Of a stretch of DNA of 64,000 nt, positions 25,501 through 40,500 are shown piece by piece (the stretch's first letter is position 1; each line of letters opens with the position of its first letter). The position numbers were made by a program, and so were the translations under genes. Below the pieces are notes generated by a model that was given only the letters and a program-made list of their open reading frames with translations, was not told the origin of the DNA and ran no database searches. The stretch is from Camarhynchus parvulus (taxonomy: Eukaryota; Chordata; Aves; Passeriformes; Thraupidae). The stretch spans positions 14,411,501-14,475,500 of the forward strand of contig NC_044590.1 in NCBI RefSeq assembly GCF_901933205.1, written 5' to 3'.

Positions 25501-28500
25501 AAGAACAGTTTTTAAATACATGTCACTGAAACAACAGTGTTTTAATCAAGAGTGAGATGCAAGAATTCAGAACCCCTACCTAAAATTCATAAAAATCTTA
25601 AGATGCAGACATGGCTTCATATGAGATTACAATTTTATTTAAATTAAGTCAAACTGTTTCATCCTCCTAACTGCAAGTAGCAACTCCTCCTGAAAGACTC
25701 CTGGACACAGAAAAAGAGCAGTGAAGGTGATAAAAGCTAAAACTGCATGGCAGATAGGACAGCAGACTGAACAAGACCAGTTGCCATTTTGTTTTGGAGT
25801 ATTACATCAAGTATCCTGGTCAATGAGACCCAGTAGCCAAGGTGACAGGATGCTGACATTTATCAAAAATACCCAGTTCTATCATCATATGCATCTCAAA
25901 AGTTCAGAGGATAAGAAAGGCAACTTGTTTCTCATCTGAAGATTAACATGCCACACTTAGACACCTTTAATAAAACAATTCTAAGCAGAACCTGAGAGTG
26001 ACTGAAAAGGGAAAGAGTCCCAGAGGGCACACTTAGGAGAAGAAACTAGATCAAGCACCCTGCCCTGATCAACATTTCAAGCTGAAGAAATAATAAGGCA
26101 CATTAAAAGATGCCATAGTTAGAGCTTGCAGAATCACATGGATCTCTTCAAGCAAAAGAAACTCCAAGATGCAGAAATCTGATGACATTTTCCCTGGTCC
26201 TCTCTCTCTAGGAAGCTGGAACTGAAAGGGAAAAAAAAAATTCCAAACAAAAAAAGAAAAGCCACTTGTAACTACTTCCACAACCAAACTTATCTTCTAG
26301 TCAACTGGCCTAGTGATCTACAGCAGCCACAAAAGACAGAAATTAAACCAAAACCCAATTACCACACAAGACCCTCTAAAAGATGCCTTTTGTCCAGACA
26401 GGCAATTTTTTTGGTAATTTTTTGTCTGGTTGGGTTTTTTGGCACTGTCTTTATTTACTTGTTTGTTTTTAAGTCAAGTCTATATTTACTTCCTGCTCCT
26501 CTGAAGACTCCCATGACTAGGGGTCAAGATATCATCAGTTCAGATGACAAAAACAAAGGAAGAAAAGTTTCAGATGAAAGCTTTTTCCATGGTACACAGT
26601 AGCTGGGAAATAAGATTCAGGTACTAGATAGTCTCTCTGGGAACACCAGTACCCTAATAAAGTTTATGAAATGCAAATAGTGTATTTCATTACAGGGTGA
26701 AAAGTCACGCAAACAATATTTTCTGCAGCTTTCCTGACTGTCTACTCTGCAATAATTTTCCAAAATATTTACAGAACACCACATCAGTGAAACTCAAAAT
26801 TACAATACAAAAATCCATACACACCTTACAGCCTTCACTTAGGCCTCCTAACTTTCCCTTCTCCTAACAGCTCAACTCAATCTCATGAATTAACATCTAA
26901 GACCACCACAGCCACCGTGATCCTAGCAGTCTGCAACAGCACAAGGCCTCTTAGCTTCCTGTGGGCTGACACAGATGCACACAGGATCTTGGTGGAGCAA
27001 AACTGTATTTCATGTCCACTGGGGTTTTGTAGCTTTGTGAGACTTCATTTCAAGGAGATTTTTGCCAAGAATACATCCTGTCTTTTATGACACACTGGTT
27101 AATCTATTTCTGTAAGATTTCTCAGCAAGCTGTAACATTGCCCTGGGGGAGGGGTCATGCTGCTCTATCATACGCTGAATGCTTTTCTTTTTTTTCCCCC
27201 AGTAACTGACACAAAAATGCTAGGTTTTGAAATATCTTTGTTCCACTGAAAAGAAAGTTTAGAGGGTCTACAAGATCTCTGAGCACCCTGAATACATTTT
27301 AGAAGTTGTGAATAAATTTGAGATTATGAGATTAAGAACCTGGAAATTTATCCTGAACTTTCGAGACAGCAAATATTAAAACTGATTTCATGGAGATGCA
27401 AGCTTACAAGCCTTCCACACTAAAGTGTTCTTTTTCCTCTTCATTTGGTAGTATAACTCAGGTCAGTTTATAAAATCATTCCCTAAAGAACAAAGAACAA
27501 TTATTCATAACAAACACAACTAAGACCTTATATTTAGGCATGTGGCTTTAAACCTTGCACATTTCTCACATTTGGATTTTCTGCATTAGTACCACCTGCA
27601 GAGTTGTGCCACCTGTTTCCATTCTCTGGTCTCCCCAAGCCAACCTTAACCCTCCAGAAGGTTTCCTACTCCTCTGCCTCCACCCAGTCACAGAGCATTG
27701 GGCTGTGAGGCTGCAGTGACAGCAGGACCACGCTCATAGAGATTCCTATGAAGAGTACACAGGGGATCCCTAAGTGTTTCCTAAAACTGCTTGTGCAGGC
27801 CCCATGAAGACACATACATCTGTGTCCCACCTCAGGGAAACCAGAAAAGGCACAAAAAGCCTCCTGACACCCTGGGCAATGTCACTTTCTTTGTCCTTGA
27901 ACAGTAATGCTGTGATTAAACATCAGAGCACATTAACTTCCAGCTCAGATGACAGTGAATACTACTAACAGGAACAGGAGGTATGTTCGTAAGATACTGG
28001 AGATGAACAGGATTGCTGATTAACTCCCTCCAGTCTTCTTCCATGGAGTTCTTTCAGGCCTCCCTCTCCTAAGCCTGGAAGAAGTATCCTCTGTCATACC
28101 AAGAGCTGACCCAGAAGATGTGAAGGATCTTAGAAACACATACAAACCCAAAATATGAAATTACCTCAACCATGTAGAAACCACACAGACAGAGCTTTAG
28201 AAAACTTACCACTAAACACATCGAGGTTCAGTGACAGACAAGGCACTAGCTTTCTGTCCCCTGGAACCCTGATGTAGGACCCCAGGTTAAGAAGATAACT
28301 CAGCATTCACAGGAAGCAGAGACTGCATTCCCAAGTATGTGAATCAGACAAAGGTACCATCCACACCTGTGAGATCATTTGCTGGGAACTTCCAGTGGTA
28401 TTTTCAAGAACTGAAAGACCATGTTTCATCTTGACTTACAGCCACTCCCCAGAAACCAAATGCAGTACTGTCTTGATAAGCCAAATACAACTGGCAACTC

Positions 28501-31500
28501 TGCAAACACAGAGGGTGTTTATGCAGATCTTCCCTGGCTCCAAGGAAAAAGCCCACATTTGTAGATCACCATGCACACCCACTGCCTAGCAAAGAGGCAT
28601 CAGTCAGCCAGAATCAAGAGCATACAGGAAAATTTCCCAAAGGATTAATCTTACAACCACTACACAACAGGCCAGAGGTTTGCCTGTGAACAGCTGTTAG
28701 AGACAACCAGATGCCTGAGATATTTTAAGATGCAAAAACAAGTTTGCCAACTCCACTCACACACAATTCAGCTCTCACCAGTAACACAAGTAAGGACAAA
28801 ATACCTATTTTGTTTACTCATGTAAAGAATTCATGGATGGAGTCATTTATACACTAACAGGACATACTGTAATTAACTCTGAGTAGGCAGAATTTTCTAA
28901 AAATGAGGTTATGTGAAAAAATTTAAATCTACTGACCAAACGTTTTTTCCCTTAAGTGATTTATATGGACTCCACAGTAAGGACAGATTTTTTACAGTAG
29001 GCAAACTAAAATTTGCAGGTCTCTTCCTTTAGTTTCTTCCTCATGGCAAGGAACACAGGAGAGCCAAGAGTGGCAGCAACTTGCCAGACTGAGGCTACTG
29101 TACTACACCCACACTTCAAATCAAAGCCTAATACTGTACAGTGCTTTTGAAGTTCCAAAACTGACTTTGGCTCCATTATTACCAAAAATCCTGAGAGGGG
29201 CTAAACTGTGTCCTAGGAGTCAATGGGTATAAACTCATGAGATCGCTGTCAGTACAATTGTGCTGACACCAGTACTAAGTAGTTATTAAGAGCACACCAA
29301 TCACCTCAGATGGCACTTCCATTACCAACTCCCCTACTTGTTCATGAGGTTTGTGTCTCCTAAGAAATCTTCAGCATCCAGCAAGTACAGAGCTTCACCA
29401 TGGTATGACATGGGGACACATCAGCTGTGCAAGCACTAAAGTCTTGACTGTCGGATTTCAGAACATATGTTCAGCCCAAAGGCATCAACTGCATGTTAGT
29501 AAATCTCCAAATGGACAGATTTCACTAAGAAAATGAAAGTCACCAATACAGTAAAACTCCAAGTCAAGATGTCAAAATTGTGACTTGCAGGCAACAAAGA
29601 AAGAAATGAAACTATTCTATGCCTCATGCCCTTGGAGTGGTCTAGGTCAGGAAAAAAACATTTTTATAGGTCAGGAAACAACAATCTTTATTAAGAAAAA
29701 TCTTTTGCAAGCACTTTATACAAAATAACATGGATGGACAGACAGACATATCTGAAAGAGACAACTGGTACCTTCAGAGAAAATTGTTTACAGTGTCTGC
29801 AGGGCACAAGTCACAGTATGGGATGATGTACTTTAACAGTAAACTAAGGGGTTCTGCAGCAAAAGAGAAGGGACCACAAAGAAAGAAACCTGTCTTAAGG
29901 TTAATGTATATGGGCACAGAATCCAGTTTTACTTAAGAGTTGAACTTGATGATCCTTGTGGGTCCCTTCCAACTAAGAATGTTGTAATAAAAAAATGGAG
30001 TACAGATGCACAGAACAATCAATAAGTAGCTGACATAAATTGTCACAGATACTGTATCACATTTAATTTCCAAGCAATTATTCTGATAGAGCATCTCTAC
30101 TTGAGCTAGCACAAAATCTAAGCAACTCTTTAATCTAAGACCAACACCGAAGTCATCTGCAGCCCAGATTCAAAAAGCCTCTTTTAGGCTTAAACATCCA
30201 CACATATTTTCTACAGATCTCAATTCTCCTAACAGAGGCCTGCAGGTGGCTCTGCAATGCACCTGAGGTATAATGCAGCCTGAGAGCTGAGGGCAGGTAT
30301 ACCTGCATCTCCTCTAGCCCAGGGGGACATAACATCAACTGCCTTCTTCTATGTAAGGACAATTCTTTCCTGAAGACCAAAGCAGCAACAACTCAAGGAG
30401 GTAAGTATTGTAACATGCACTTGGGGGGAAGAGCTGTTTCATCATAATGATCTCATATTACTTTCTGATAAATTTAAGAAAGGTATTGCTTGAAGATATC
30501 CAGAAGCCATGAAATCCTAGACATTCTGTTTAGGAATATTCTGCAAGGCATATGTAAAATACAAGCTGTAGGCAATGGCAGTACCTTCCTCGCTGTTCAG
30601 AGCAACTACAGAATTTAGAGACCTATCGGTCAATTTTGCTACTGCAAAGGCAAAATCCTTCTTTGGAAAGAGGGGGAGACAGTTAAAATCAGTCCCACTA
30701 ACCTTTCCAGCTCACTCAAGCTTTGATTCCAACGTCAAGTAACACAACTTACATACTGGAAATTTTAATTTTGGAGTCTCCACTCCAGTGCAAAGCAACT
30801 ATATTTGAACTGTTTTTTCCCAAATTTCACAACATGGTCACTAAGACCACTTACATCCATCTTCTTTTCTGCGTGTTAAAATTTTAATTTTAAGCACTGC
30901 AAAGAAAAGGTTTTGCAACTGTTCTCAATTTTACACATTCCCCTACAACTTTAGAAGCAGTAAGTATTTTCAGTTTAAATTCAGCACCAGAAAACCCCCA
31001 CCATTTATTTTATGTGCAGCATAAAGAGTAAGGAGTTCCAGAGGTCTAAAATAAAACTTGTGAGACAAGTGTGACAAAGCTCCTAAAGCAAGAGCATCTT
31101 AAGTTTTATACAATAACAAAAATCATGATTGCTGAAATTTTTATCTGTTAGAAATTGCCACCTTTTCTTAAGCACTAAAATCGACCTAATATAGTGAAGT
31201 ACAAGAAAAATACATTTGTACCAAAAGGTAAAATGATTTAAATATATTCTTTTTAAATAGGGGAATTTTTGCTCACAAAAGGATAGTAAAGATGAAAATA
31301 TACCCACCACATACCAGACTGAATTATGGATTCAAAAGCTTTCACTCTAAGTAGTACCTCCTGAAAAGCCTTTTGAAAAAGCGGCATAAGTGTTCAGCAG
31401 ACAGAAGGTCTTGCCTAGAAGACAGGCTTTCTATACATGCCATTAAGACAGAAGAACAGAACTTCAAATACAACTTCAAAGTAAGAGCTCATGAATCTCG

Positions 31501-34500
31501 TGAACTCTGCTTTCAACTGTGTAGCACTACCAAACAAAAATTAGAGTCATAAAGAACATACTGAGTTAGAAAACAATGGCACTTAGTATCAGACATATAA
31601 CTAATATATAATGACATTGTCTTTCCTCATCAAGAAAAAGTGTACTATAGCTCCACAACAGCAGGCTTCAACTGTGAAAGTGACTTGAGAACTCCACAGC
31701 CCACCCGGTCCCTCCCCCCACCATCACCTCGATGCAATGTTCAACTGCTGCGAGCACATCCCAGGCACCCTGTGCAGAGAGCTGCTAGGGAGTACATCAT
31801 GGTGAAAAGTATTCATCTACAAATGGGGAATTAGAGAGGCGGAGGCTTAAAATAAGCAAATACAGTTACACCTCAGCTCCACAAGGAATTACTTGCCAGT
31901 GATGATGGTGCATCTGACTGCATGCACTTGGAGGAAAGGATAAATGGAAGGGTCAAGATCTTGAACCACTAGTCAGTGCATTCAAGACAATCATAACAAA
32001 ACAACTTCTCAAATCAAAAAGAATTACACAGTTCAAAAGAGCCAAATAGAAGTCTGGTTATTGAAAAGTCCATGACATGCACAAAGCCTGTTTTGATCAA
32101 TTTGCAGCTGTCAGCAGCCAATCTTCACACCATGCCTATCTCAGGTATGTTTCTCCAGGCAACACTTGGGTTCAATTAAGCTGCATGCAGAGTACAATAC
32201 TTACAAATCATTACATCCTAATGCGTTCCTACCTAATCCAAGATCATGCCTTTGCATTATTTAAAGATACAGAAATATTTGGGGTTCATATGTAGTTACA
32301 GTATGTAAAGTCACACTTATCTTGTTAGGAATAAGCAGTAGCACCTCAAATGAAAACTCATTTTTCTAGACTCTTAAGAAAAGCAGCCACGAAGCAAAGG
32401 ATATATCCTGCTATAGTGAGCTGGAGTTCTGTGAGCAACTTGCAATACTTTGTAGTTCTTAAACAATGTATAAACAGAAGATCAACGGCAAAGACAAAAG
32501 ACATTAGGGAATTCAGCCAGGAGAAATATGGATTTCATAAAAAAGGCTCAATGAGAAGACAGAAGACATGACTAGTTTTACGGACTTGAAGTACACAGCG
32601 ACATCAGTCCACAAGCACGAAGTCTGGACAGGTTATCAACAACCACTGCAGTTCACACTAGACCTAGACTGCCACTCTGGTGTCATGCCAGGCAGAGAGT
32701 GCTTCAGAGAATGAGGGTGAAGCAGAAGTGAATGTGATTTTGCAGACTGACCTTTCCACTGACCATCTGTTGTGTGAAAATCTTTTTCAAGCACAGCTGA
32801 AACAACTGCACTTGTAAATACTACGATTTTTCATGACATAGAACAGTAAATACTGCAGAAACTCGTACTGGATTTCCAGCCGGGTATGTGCTTGAAGGCA
32901 GTAAAGTACAGGTAAGTCTAAAGATAAGGAAGAAATAGGAGAGAACTGGAGGTACCCAAACTGTACCCTAATACAGAAAAGGACAGAGGTCTCCAACCAA
33001 TACTATTTATAAGCCAGGAGAAAAATAAAAATCAAGTCAGAAACTCAGGGAACTGGGGTTTTTAAAAGGGAACAGAGGTTTAATATGCAAGTGAGCTGCT
33101 ACAGAAAAATAAGAGAAGCTGCACAGTGGGATCTTTACCAGAAAATGATCTTGAATGCTAGAAGAAACATCTTCCTATCTTTCTACAACATGATGTGCAC
33201 ACATATTATGCTTCTTTTCCACACAGAAACATGCTAAGACACAGCCCTGAAAGAGACTCCTTCAGCCCAAAAGAAAATTGATTTCTGGTATTTTCTGTCT
33301 GTCCTGACTGCTGCTGTTTAAAAAAAGAAAGAGATCAATACCATACTTACACAGTGAACCAGCTGTTGTCTGTCCTCTTTTTGACCTTTCTTGATTAGCT
33401 TTCTCAGAAGCCAAAGAAGCTCTGGTTTGAATATTTCTTTTTACAGGGTTCTGCTGTGATTCTGCAGCCTTCTCCACTCCATGAAAGTATTTCATGTGAT
33501 AATGCAATAACTTGGCTTTGCGGAAGGATTTTGAACAGTCCAAGAACTTGCATCTAAACTTGTGATCTTGGTCAACAGTTGCAGCTTTTTTTGATGCAAG
33601 AAAATCTGTTCTCCTACAAGGTTTTGTTACTGTAAGAACAAAACAGATAAATTGCCCCATGCATATGCTATATTTACCAAATGGTTTCCTAAACTTTAAC
33701 AGCAAAAAGAAGCATGCATTTACACACATTAGCTATGAAATGCTAGAAATAAAATGTTAATGCCTTATCTGCCTTTAAGATTAGTAACTTTAAAGGGAAA
33801 ACTCTACCCTACACTGCTCATAAATCTGGTTGTCATGACACTACTGTTTTTACGAATAAGTTAAAATATTTTGTTTCGCTGAGTTCTTGCCCAACAGCTG
33901 ATCTCACTGCATAGTGCTCCTGAAGATAAAAGACTGAATCACACAGAGATAACATCCCTATGTCCGAACACTAAAGATTATTTGTTCACAACTATTCACA
34001 TCTCTGCTGAAAGCAAGAAAACAGTTCTGCTTCTCTGGTTACAATTATTTTGCTACCTGCTTTCTGGGTGCACAGTTTTGCCACCAAAGCCTGGTTATTT
34101 CCAAAGACAATAAAGCAATATGTTAGAACACTTTAAAAGTAATATTGAAATTTATTTCAATTTTTAAGTAGCAATGAAACACAAAATTGCTTGCATCTGT
34201 TACAAAATGTTCCCTATGAGCTATACTTACTTAGTTTCTCAAAAAAGTAAGAAAAGTCTAAAGATTCATATGTAAGAACAGTTTAAGGCACCTATTCCAA
34301 AGAGCACTGCTCTGCAACCCAGGGCTGTATCTATCATGAATTACAGGAACTTTTAGTTCATATTTTTTCTAAGAAACATACAAAATAAACATTTTGAACT
34401 AAATCACAGATTGCTATCACCAGTATCTGTACTCAATACAACACATGAGAGGTAAAAATGAGGAAACAGATCTAAATAGATCTATGCAATTATCCATCAC

Positions 34501-37500
34501 TAATACACACACAGCATCCAAAAATCCCTCTCCAGCTAGAAGACAATGGAAAGGAGGTATCATTTTAAAAAATCCCAGCTTCCAAATACAATTTTTCAAT
34601 TTGTTTTGCCAGTACTAAAGTGTTATTTCCATCTTTACAAGAGTTTTCGACTTTCAGGATTAAGAAAGCAGTGTTTAACTGCAAGACCCAAACCTAGCAA
34701 CCATGACTAAAACTCAAGGGATGAAGCACACGAATGAAAATTAAGACACTGTATTAGAAGTAGCTGTAAGCAGGAGACAAAAGTACCCAGAAACATTATG
34801 AACAAGAATAAGATTTTCTGTAAGTGCAGTAAGGCTTTGAACAGAAGGAGTGTTAAAGGCAGTGTCTTGTTTCCAAGTTTTTACCATGCACTAACAAAAA
34901 CGGGGTTACTGAGCAGCAGACTTAAAGGTTGTCACAGTGCAGAGAAGCATCTGAAACATCTATATCTGAGGCACATCCAGCCTTTAAGTACTGTGTACAA
35001 ACAAATCTTTAACAGGGAGAAAACACAAGTAGTTGTACCCTAATGCATAGGGAAAGATTAAGTCATACGCAACACCAAGATGGTTAAAAGAAAGAATATG
35101 CAATGAAATTGGAGAACGAAATAGTACAAAGAAAGACACCAGTTTTGGGTGTTTCACAGTGGTAATGACCAGGAGGAAGACACTTTGGCATAGCCACGTT
35201 AAGAACATGCTGACAGGAACATCAGTAAGACTGCAGCAAAGCCAGACTCACACTTGCAGAATGATGAAGCTTGCCAATACCAAAATCAAAATACACTGCA
35301 GACCATCAAAAGCTGCATTCAGGAAGAATGAAAAAGTATTTCAGGAAGGCTCAGTGCAATGGCCTGTGGGTTTAGTGCAAGCAAACACAGAAAGGTTCTC
35401 TTGACTCTAAAGGAAAAAAAACAGCATTTGGGACTACAGATGCTGAGAACTTGTTACTACTTAATAACCAACATGAAGCTGGAAAACAACTGAAACAACT
35501 GCAGCAGAAGGGAGTAACGGGGTCCAAAGAGACCTAACAAAAAAAAAAAATTACAAAGATGACAAGGGAAACTATTACATCATCACACAACTGTCAGGAT
35601 GAGGCCCCACATTCAAGCTCAGAGCACTTCCCCTCCACTGAGCTAGACAGATTCTGGAGAAGATATAGGGAATGGCTTCTAACTGATCGGCTACAAGTTA
35701 GAAAAGGAAACGATTGCATTAGCTTAAGTCAGAAATAGGGATAACAAAGACATGGGGGCAAAGGGAAAGGGAGCAGACAAAAAACTTACTGCAATGTGCA
35801 AAAGGAATGTGTTCAGAGTAATAAAAATACAGACGATCCCACAAAATTTGAAACAAAGTTTCAATCATTCCCATCACTATATTTTCCTTCTTTAGAAGGA
35901 GCACAATAGAACTCCCTGTCACTCAGGCACAGTAGGAAACTGACAACCAACTCTGCCACCCAGCGCAGCCTCTGGAGAGTCCTTGCTCCAGACACTCTGA
36001 AAATAACATCCTACACCAACACCTAAAGGGGCAGCTACCATCCTTACACACAGAATTTTTGCTCACAACATATGACACTAAAATTGGTTTCTAGAGAAAC
36101 AAGTTTGGTGTATCGTCTTCAGATTTTCAGGCAACTGCCTTTACAGAGGAGCTTGGTGGGTATTTTCTGTGAGTACAGAGGAAAAGGAACGGTAAATTGA
36201 CACCTGCTATTTCTCCCATGATTATAATCAAAATTCAAACCCTTCATCTGCTTTTCAGTCAGCCATTACAACACTAAGCACAGACACTCATGGCCAAACA
36301 TCAGTGTGTCCTTTAAGCTTCACTACAGAGCAAAACATTCCTTCAGTGCTCCCATCAGCAACCATTCTCACTTTTCACTGGGCTGAATTATCCAAGGGTC
36401 AAGCTATGACCATGTTCAGCAGTAAGTTCACTGTAAAATGCACAGTGTGACGTTTCCAAGTCCACCAGGTGTTTTTACACCATTACCAGTCCTCTCTTTG
36501 ACATGACTCCTGCTAGGACAGGTATATTTGGCAGCCGCATTGTACCTTGACTGAAGGTCTGCCATCCTGCGGCATCTCCTGCAACATCCTGGTAAACAAT
36601 CCAAGAAGCCAGCAGTGCACAAAACTCTTCCCATTTTCCCCCACTTAAAGATGGCTTTACTGCAGTTTCAAGCCATTAGAGTTCCACACACAACTGCTGG
36701 CTAAAATGAGGAGACCTTCACTTTCTATTTCTATCTCCAAAGAAATATTAAGTGAGGATCAAATTATTTCATCACTTAATTATTCACTTCACTTTCTTCA
36801 ATGTGTTTAATTTAACACATTGAAACTCTCTAAAACTCATGTTCTTTGGCACATTATCTTCATGATAGGTCATGGTAACAAACATGCTTGAGCTGACAGT
36901 TTTCACACTGTGCTTTAGACCACTTCACACCACTGGGCAGTGTCCTCACTAATTACTTATTTCATTCAACTTATTTCTTCTGAAATCTTGTGCTGTTTTT
37001 TCCTGAGCTCACCAAGTGTTTCATCATTTCAGCTCTCAAATTACATTTCTTCCTTTATTTTCAAAAACCCCCACAATATCTCAGTTGTGAAACAAAAACC
37101 ATCTTGCTTAATTGCTCTTCTCAAGATAATTTAGGTAAGGACACCATCCAAGAATTTCCAGTGCATCCAGAATCCACAGAAGCAGATGCCTGGTGTAAGA
37201 AATACATAACAGCATCAGTAATCACTGATCATTACATATTTATAAACTTATGGGGTTCTGAGCTGTAACATTACTTGGCATTGCAAGAACTACTCAAGAC
37301 AGTATTTCTTATGGCACTCCACTCTCCAGTTTCCCCCTGTGCTGGAAATAAATTGGTACCAATAAAAGCAGCCTGTACTGGGTAGTAAAGTATGTAAGCC
37401 TTGCTGTGCACCACTCACACCTCAACTCACCTTTGGAGGGGCCAGGTGGGGGGGATGTGAAGGTTTTACGTGTACTTTGACCTGTAACTGAAACAGTGCG

Positions 37501-40500
37501 ATCAGACTGAGGTGCTCCACCCTAGGGAGCTTTAGGTGAGCAAGGCACGATGCACTTACTTACCTACCATATCTTGTTAGGCTCAAAAATACAACTTTCA
37601 CACTACCGTGAAGGGATTAAAGCCTACTGAGGTGAGCTGCAGCAGAAACAGCAGCTCTTTCAAACTGACGAAAAGGGCTTATGTTTCTCCTTAACTGAAG
37701 CCCAAAGCTAACAGAACAAAATCAGAAAAGCAGGTGTAAGTATAAGGCAAATAGAATCCCTGATGCATGTCTATGCAAATAAATAAGTAACTTCAAGAGT
37801 GCTAGCAAATACAACTACAAACAGGATAGTGAATGCGTGCAAAGCAAAGACAGCTCACCTTTAAATTTAAAGGAATTTTTAAGAGTAAACTCATATGAAC
37901 AGTTATGAAATGCTTGTTTTCAGATGTATGCAGACCTTTAACTGGCTGCAAAAATTTGCCAACTGACTGTCACATATTTTTTGGAAAGACAGTTTGATTT
38001 AGCTAAATTCTGATCACCACTTCTGGTCCCTTGTCATGAGAGGTGCCAAAAGCCAGGAGAACAGGATTCTAATCTTTCAGTACATGTAATTATTCAGAAT
38101 TTTGGTGAAGCTTTTTAAAAAGGAACTTCATTTTTGACAAAGAGTGCAATATTGCCCTTGCAGAACATATTACATTCTAAAACATCTCAGTCATAGGAAG
38201 ACTCCAGACTGTGTTTGCTGTTATAAATGTCTGCAACCACTATTAATCTTGAATCATCTACCAACCAGTGACTAGAAAAACACCCTTTAAAAGGAATGCT
38301 TGTCTCCTTAAAAATTCCTGATATTCAAATGCTATAAAAATGTTCTTCCTAAGGATCATGCAACATAAAATTTGTACTATCAGAATGTACTACTCAACAA
38401 TGCCAAAATGACACAACAAATCACACTGAGGGAAACACAGGTTTTACAGTATTCTCCTACAGGAAGATAATTCATTCTCACTAAGTGACTAGACTTGAAG
38501 TCTACAGACAAATAATAATGGTAATACTGGGTTACAATACTGCCTTTGTTCTACATATGCAAAACTACCAATGACTAACTTCCATGCTGTACTTCATGGC
38601 AATCTCACATGCAACAGACACCCTCTTCTCCCACACAGACCACCTACTCTCCAACAATGTACTCTGCCCCCTGCCCAAGACCCAAATCTCTTTCAAACAC
38701 ATGGCAGACTAATGAACATAACTGACACACAGTTTTTCTACCTGGACCCTATCTGTTCCCTTGATAATCATCCATAAATTATTTAATTCAGCTCCCAGTC
38801 TCCAACACCAGCTATTTTTAGGACTGCATACCTGGGCTCTGCAACATATCTACCCCTCCATAAGAGGAGAAGCCACTGGAGATTTTCAGAGGTATTTTCA
38901 GAGCCCACACAGAGGCGCCTGTCATTGTCATGCTGCTACACACGCACCACCACCAGGTAAAATACCAAGCCCCGCTGTTCCCCCATCAAGCAACTCATCA
39001 GCACTGGGGTGTACCAGTACAATCCCACAACCAAGACAGAGCACAGAGAAGGAAACACAGATCCACTTTTAACTACAAAGGATTTATCTGTGATAGAATA
39101 TATGAATTTTCTAAAACTGCTTGTTAATAACATTTTTAATGTTGGTTAAGTATGGAAATGTAGATTTTTGCAGTTGGATTTCAGGTGACAGTATTTACTC
39201 CAAGACCCTGCACAGCTTTTATCACCAATCCTTTACAATAAAAACACCTGCTTGCCACATCAGGCAAGCGTGTCTGATTTCTAATGTTAACTGAAACAAT
39301 TTTCAATTAAATAAAATCCACACTCAGAAGTGTGTATTTTTATGTAAAAAACAGTGTTGTACTTCAGGTCAGAATGCAATGTGAATGAATATTCCCAAAT
39401 TAACTATAATCTACCTTGCTCAAGTCCTGACAAAAGAGCCAGGAACAAGAGCGCACAAACCCTATCAGAGCCTTTGGGCAGGTGTTAGCCAAGCCCTGCT
39501 CCCACAGCTTTGCTGCTTGTATCCATTGAAGCAAGCTCAGGCCACATTCCACGCATTCCATTAATGTGAATGACACTACACACACAAATATTAAACATTC
39601 AGTTGGAATTCTCCCGAGTTTAAACCCAAATTACAAATGCTCAGCAACAGCTGAAGGAGACCAACATCAAAAGAGCCTGTATTTCTAAATAGTGTAAATG
39701 CATACATTTTCATTTACACATCCAACCGAAGTGAAGAGGTCAGTTCCTTCCAGCACTGAGGGTACCCATTAGTGGAAAGGGAGAGGACATGTGATTCGAA
39801 CAGTTACACTCAAGTGAGTGAGAGAAGTGCAAACAAGAGTTAAATTTAAAATAACCAACAAACAACAGACAGAGTTTACTCCAGCAATGCTGAGAAACTG
39901 TAAATCTCTCCAAGTGCTCTGTTACACTTAAAATTAAACTTGTTAAATAGAGCATAAACTAGAAAATATGTACTTCAAGTTTCCTCAGTTAGCTGTAGAT
40001 CCAAAGATGAAAGTTATGAGAAATAACCACAGGACAGCACCATGTTTTGACAGTCTACTATCTGCACAGGAAATTTTAATTTGAAAAGGCAAGGTAAGAA
40101 CGCTCCTCAGCTAAAGAAAATAGAGTAAATATATTAAGACAGTTCAAACTGAAATGTTTGAACTATTTCATAAATTTGTACTAAAGTCTCCAAGTCTAAA
40201 CAAAAGGATATAAAAATGCACAATTAGGATTTCCAAAGACCAGAAACAGTAATATTACCACATACTTGCAGCACATTAAGGAGAAAAGAACCTGACCTTT
40301 TATGGTGTTAAATTCAATTTAATCCAGAATTCCAAACACTGAAAACAAGAAGTTTTCAAAAATGACAAACAGTCATTTAAAAATTACAATTTCCACTTTT
40401 AAGATTGCTGTCTAACTTGAAAGCACAAGATTAAAACTGAGTCCGCAAGGAATAAAAATATACATTTTTTGCCAAGGTTAACACTGCAAAAATGCACAGT

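Larger units (their letters stand above)
25067..33350 (-). other. PHF20 intron 9
   Basis: The largest coding-region intron, 8.3 kb. Contains a 17-base poly(T) at 25304-25320 and a short CR1 tail at 29938-29990. No gene or other element recognised. Confidence 0.8.

Noticed and set aside
36428..36634. 68-codon Cys/Arg-rich minus ORF in intron 8
   Set aside because: Looked like a possible extra exon, but no matching splice phases to exons 8 and 9 and no recognisable similarity.
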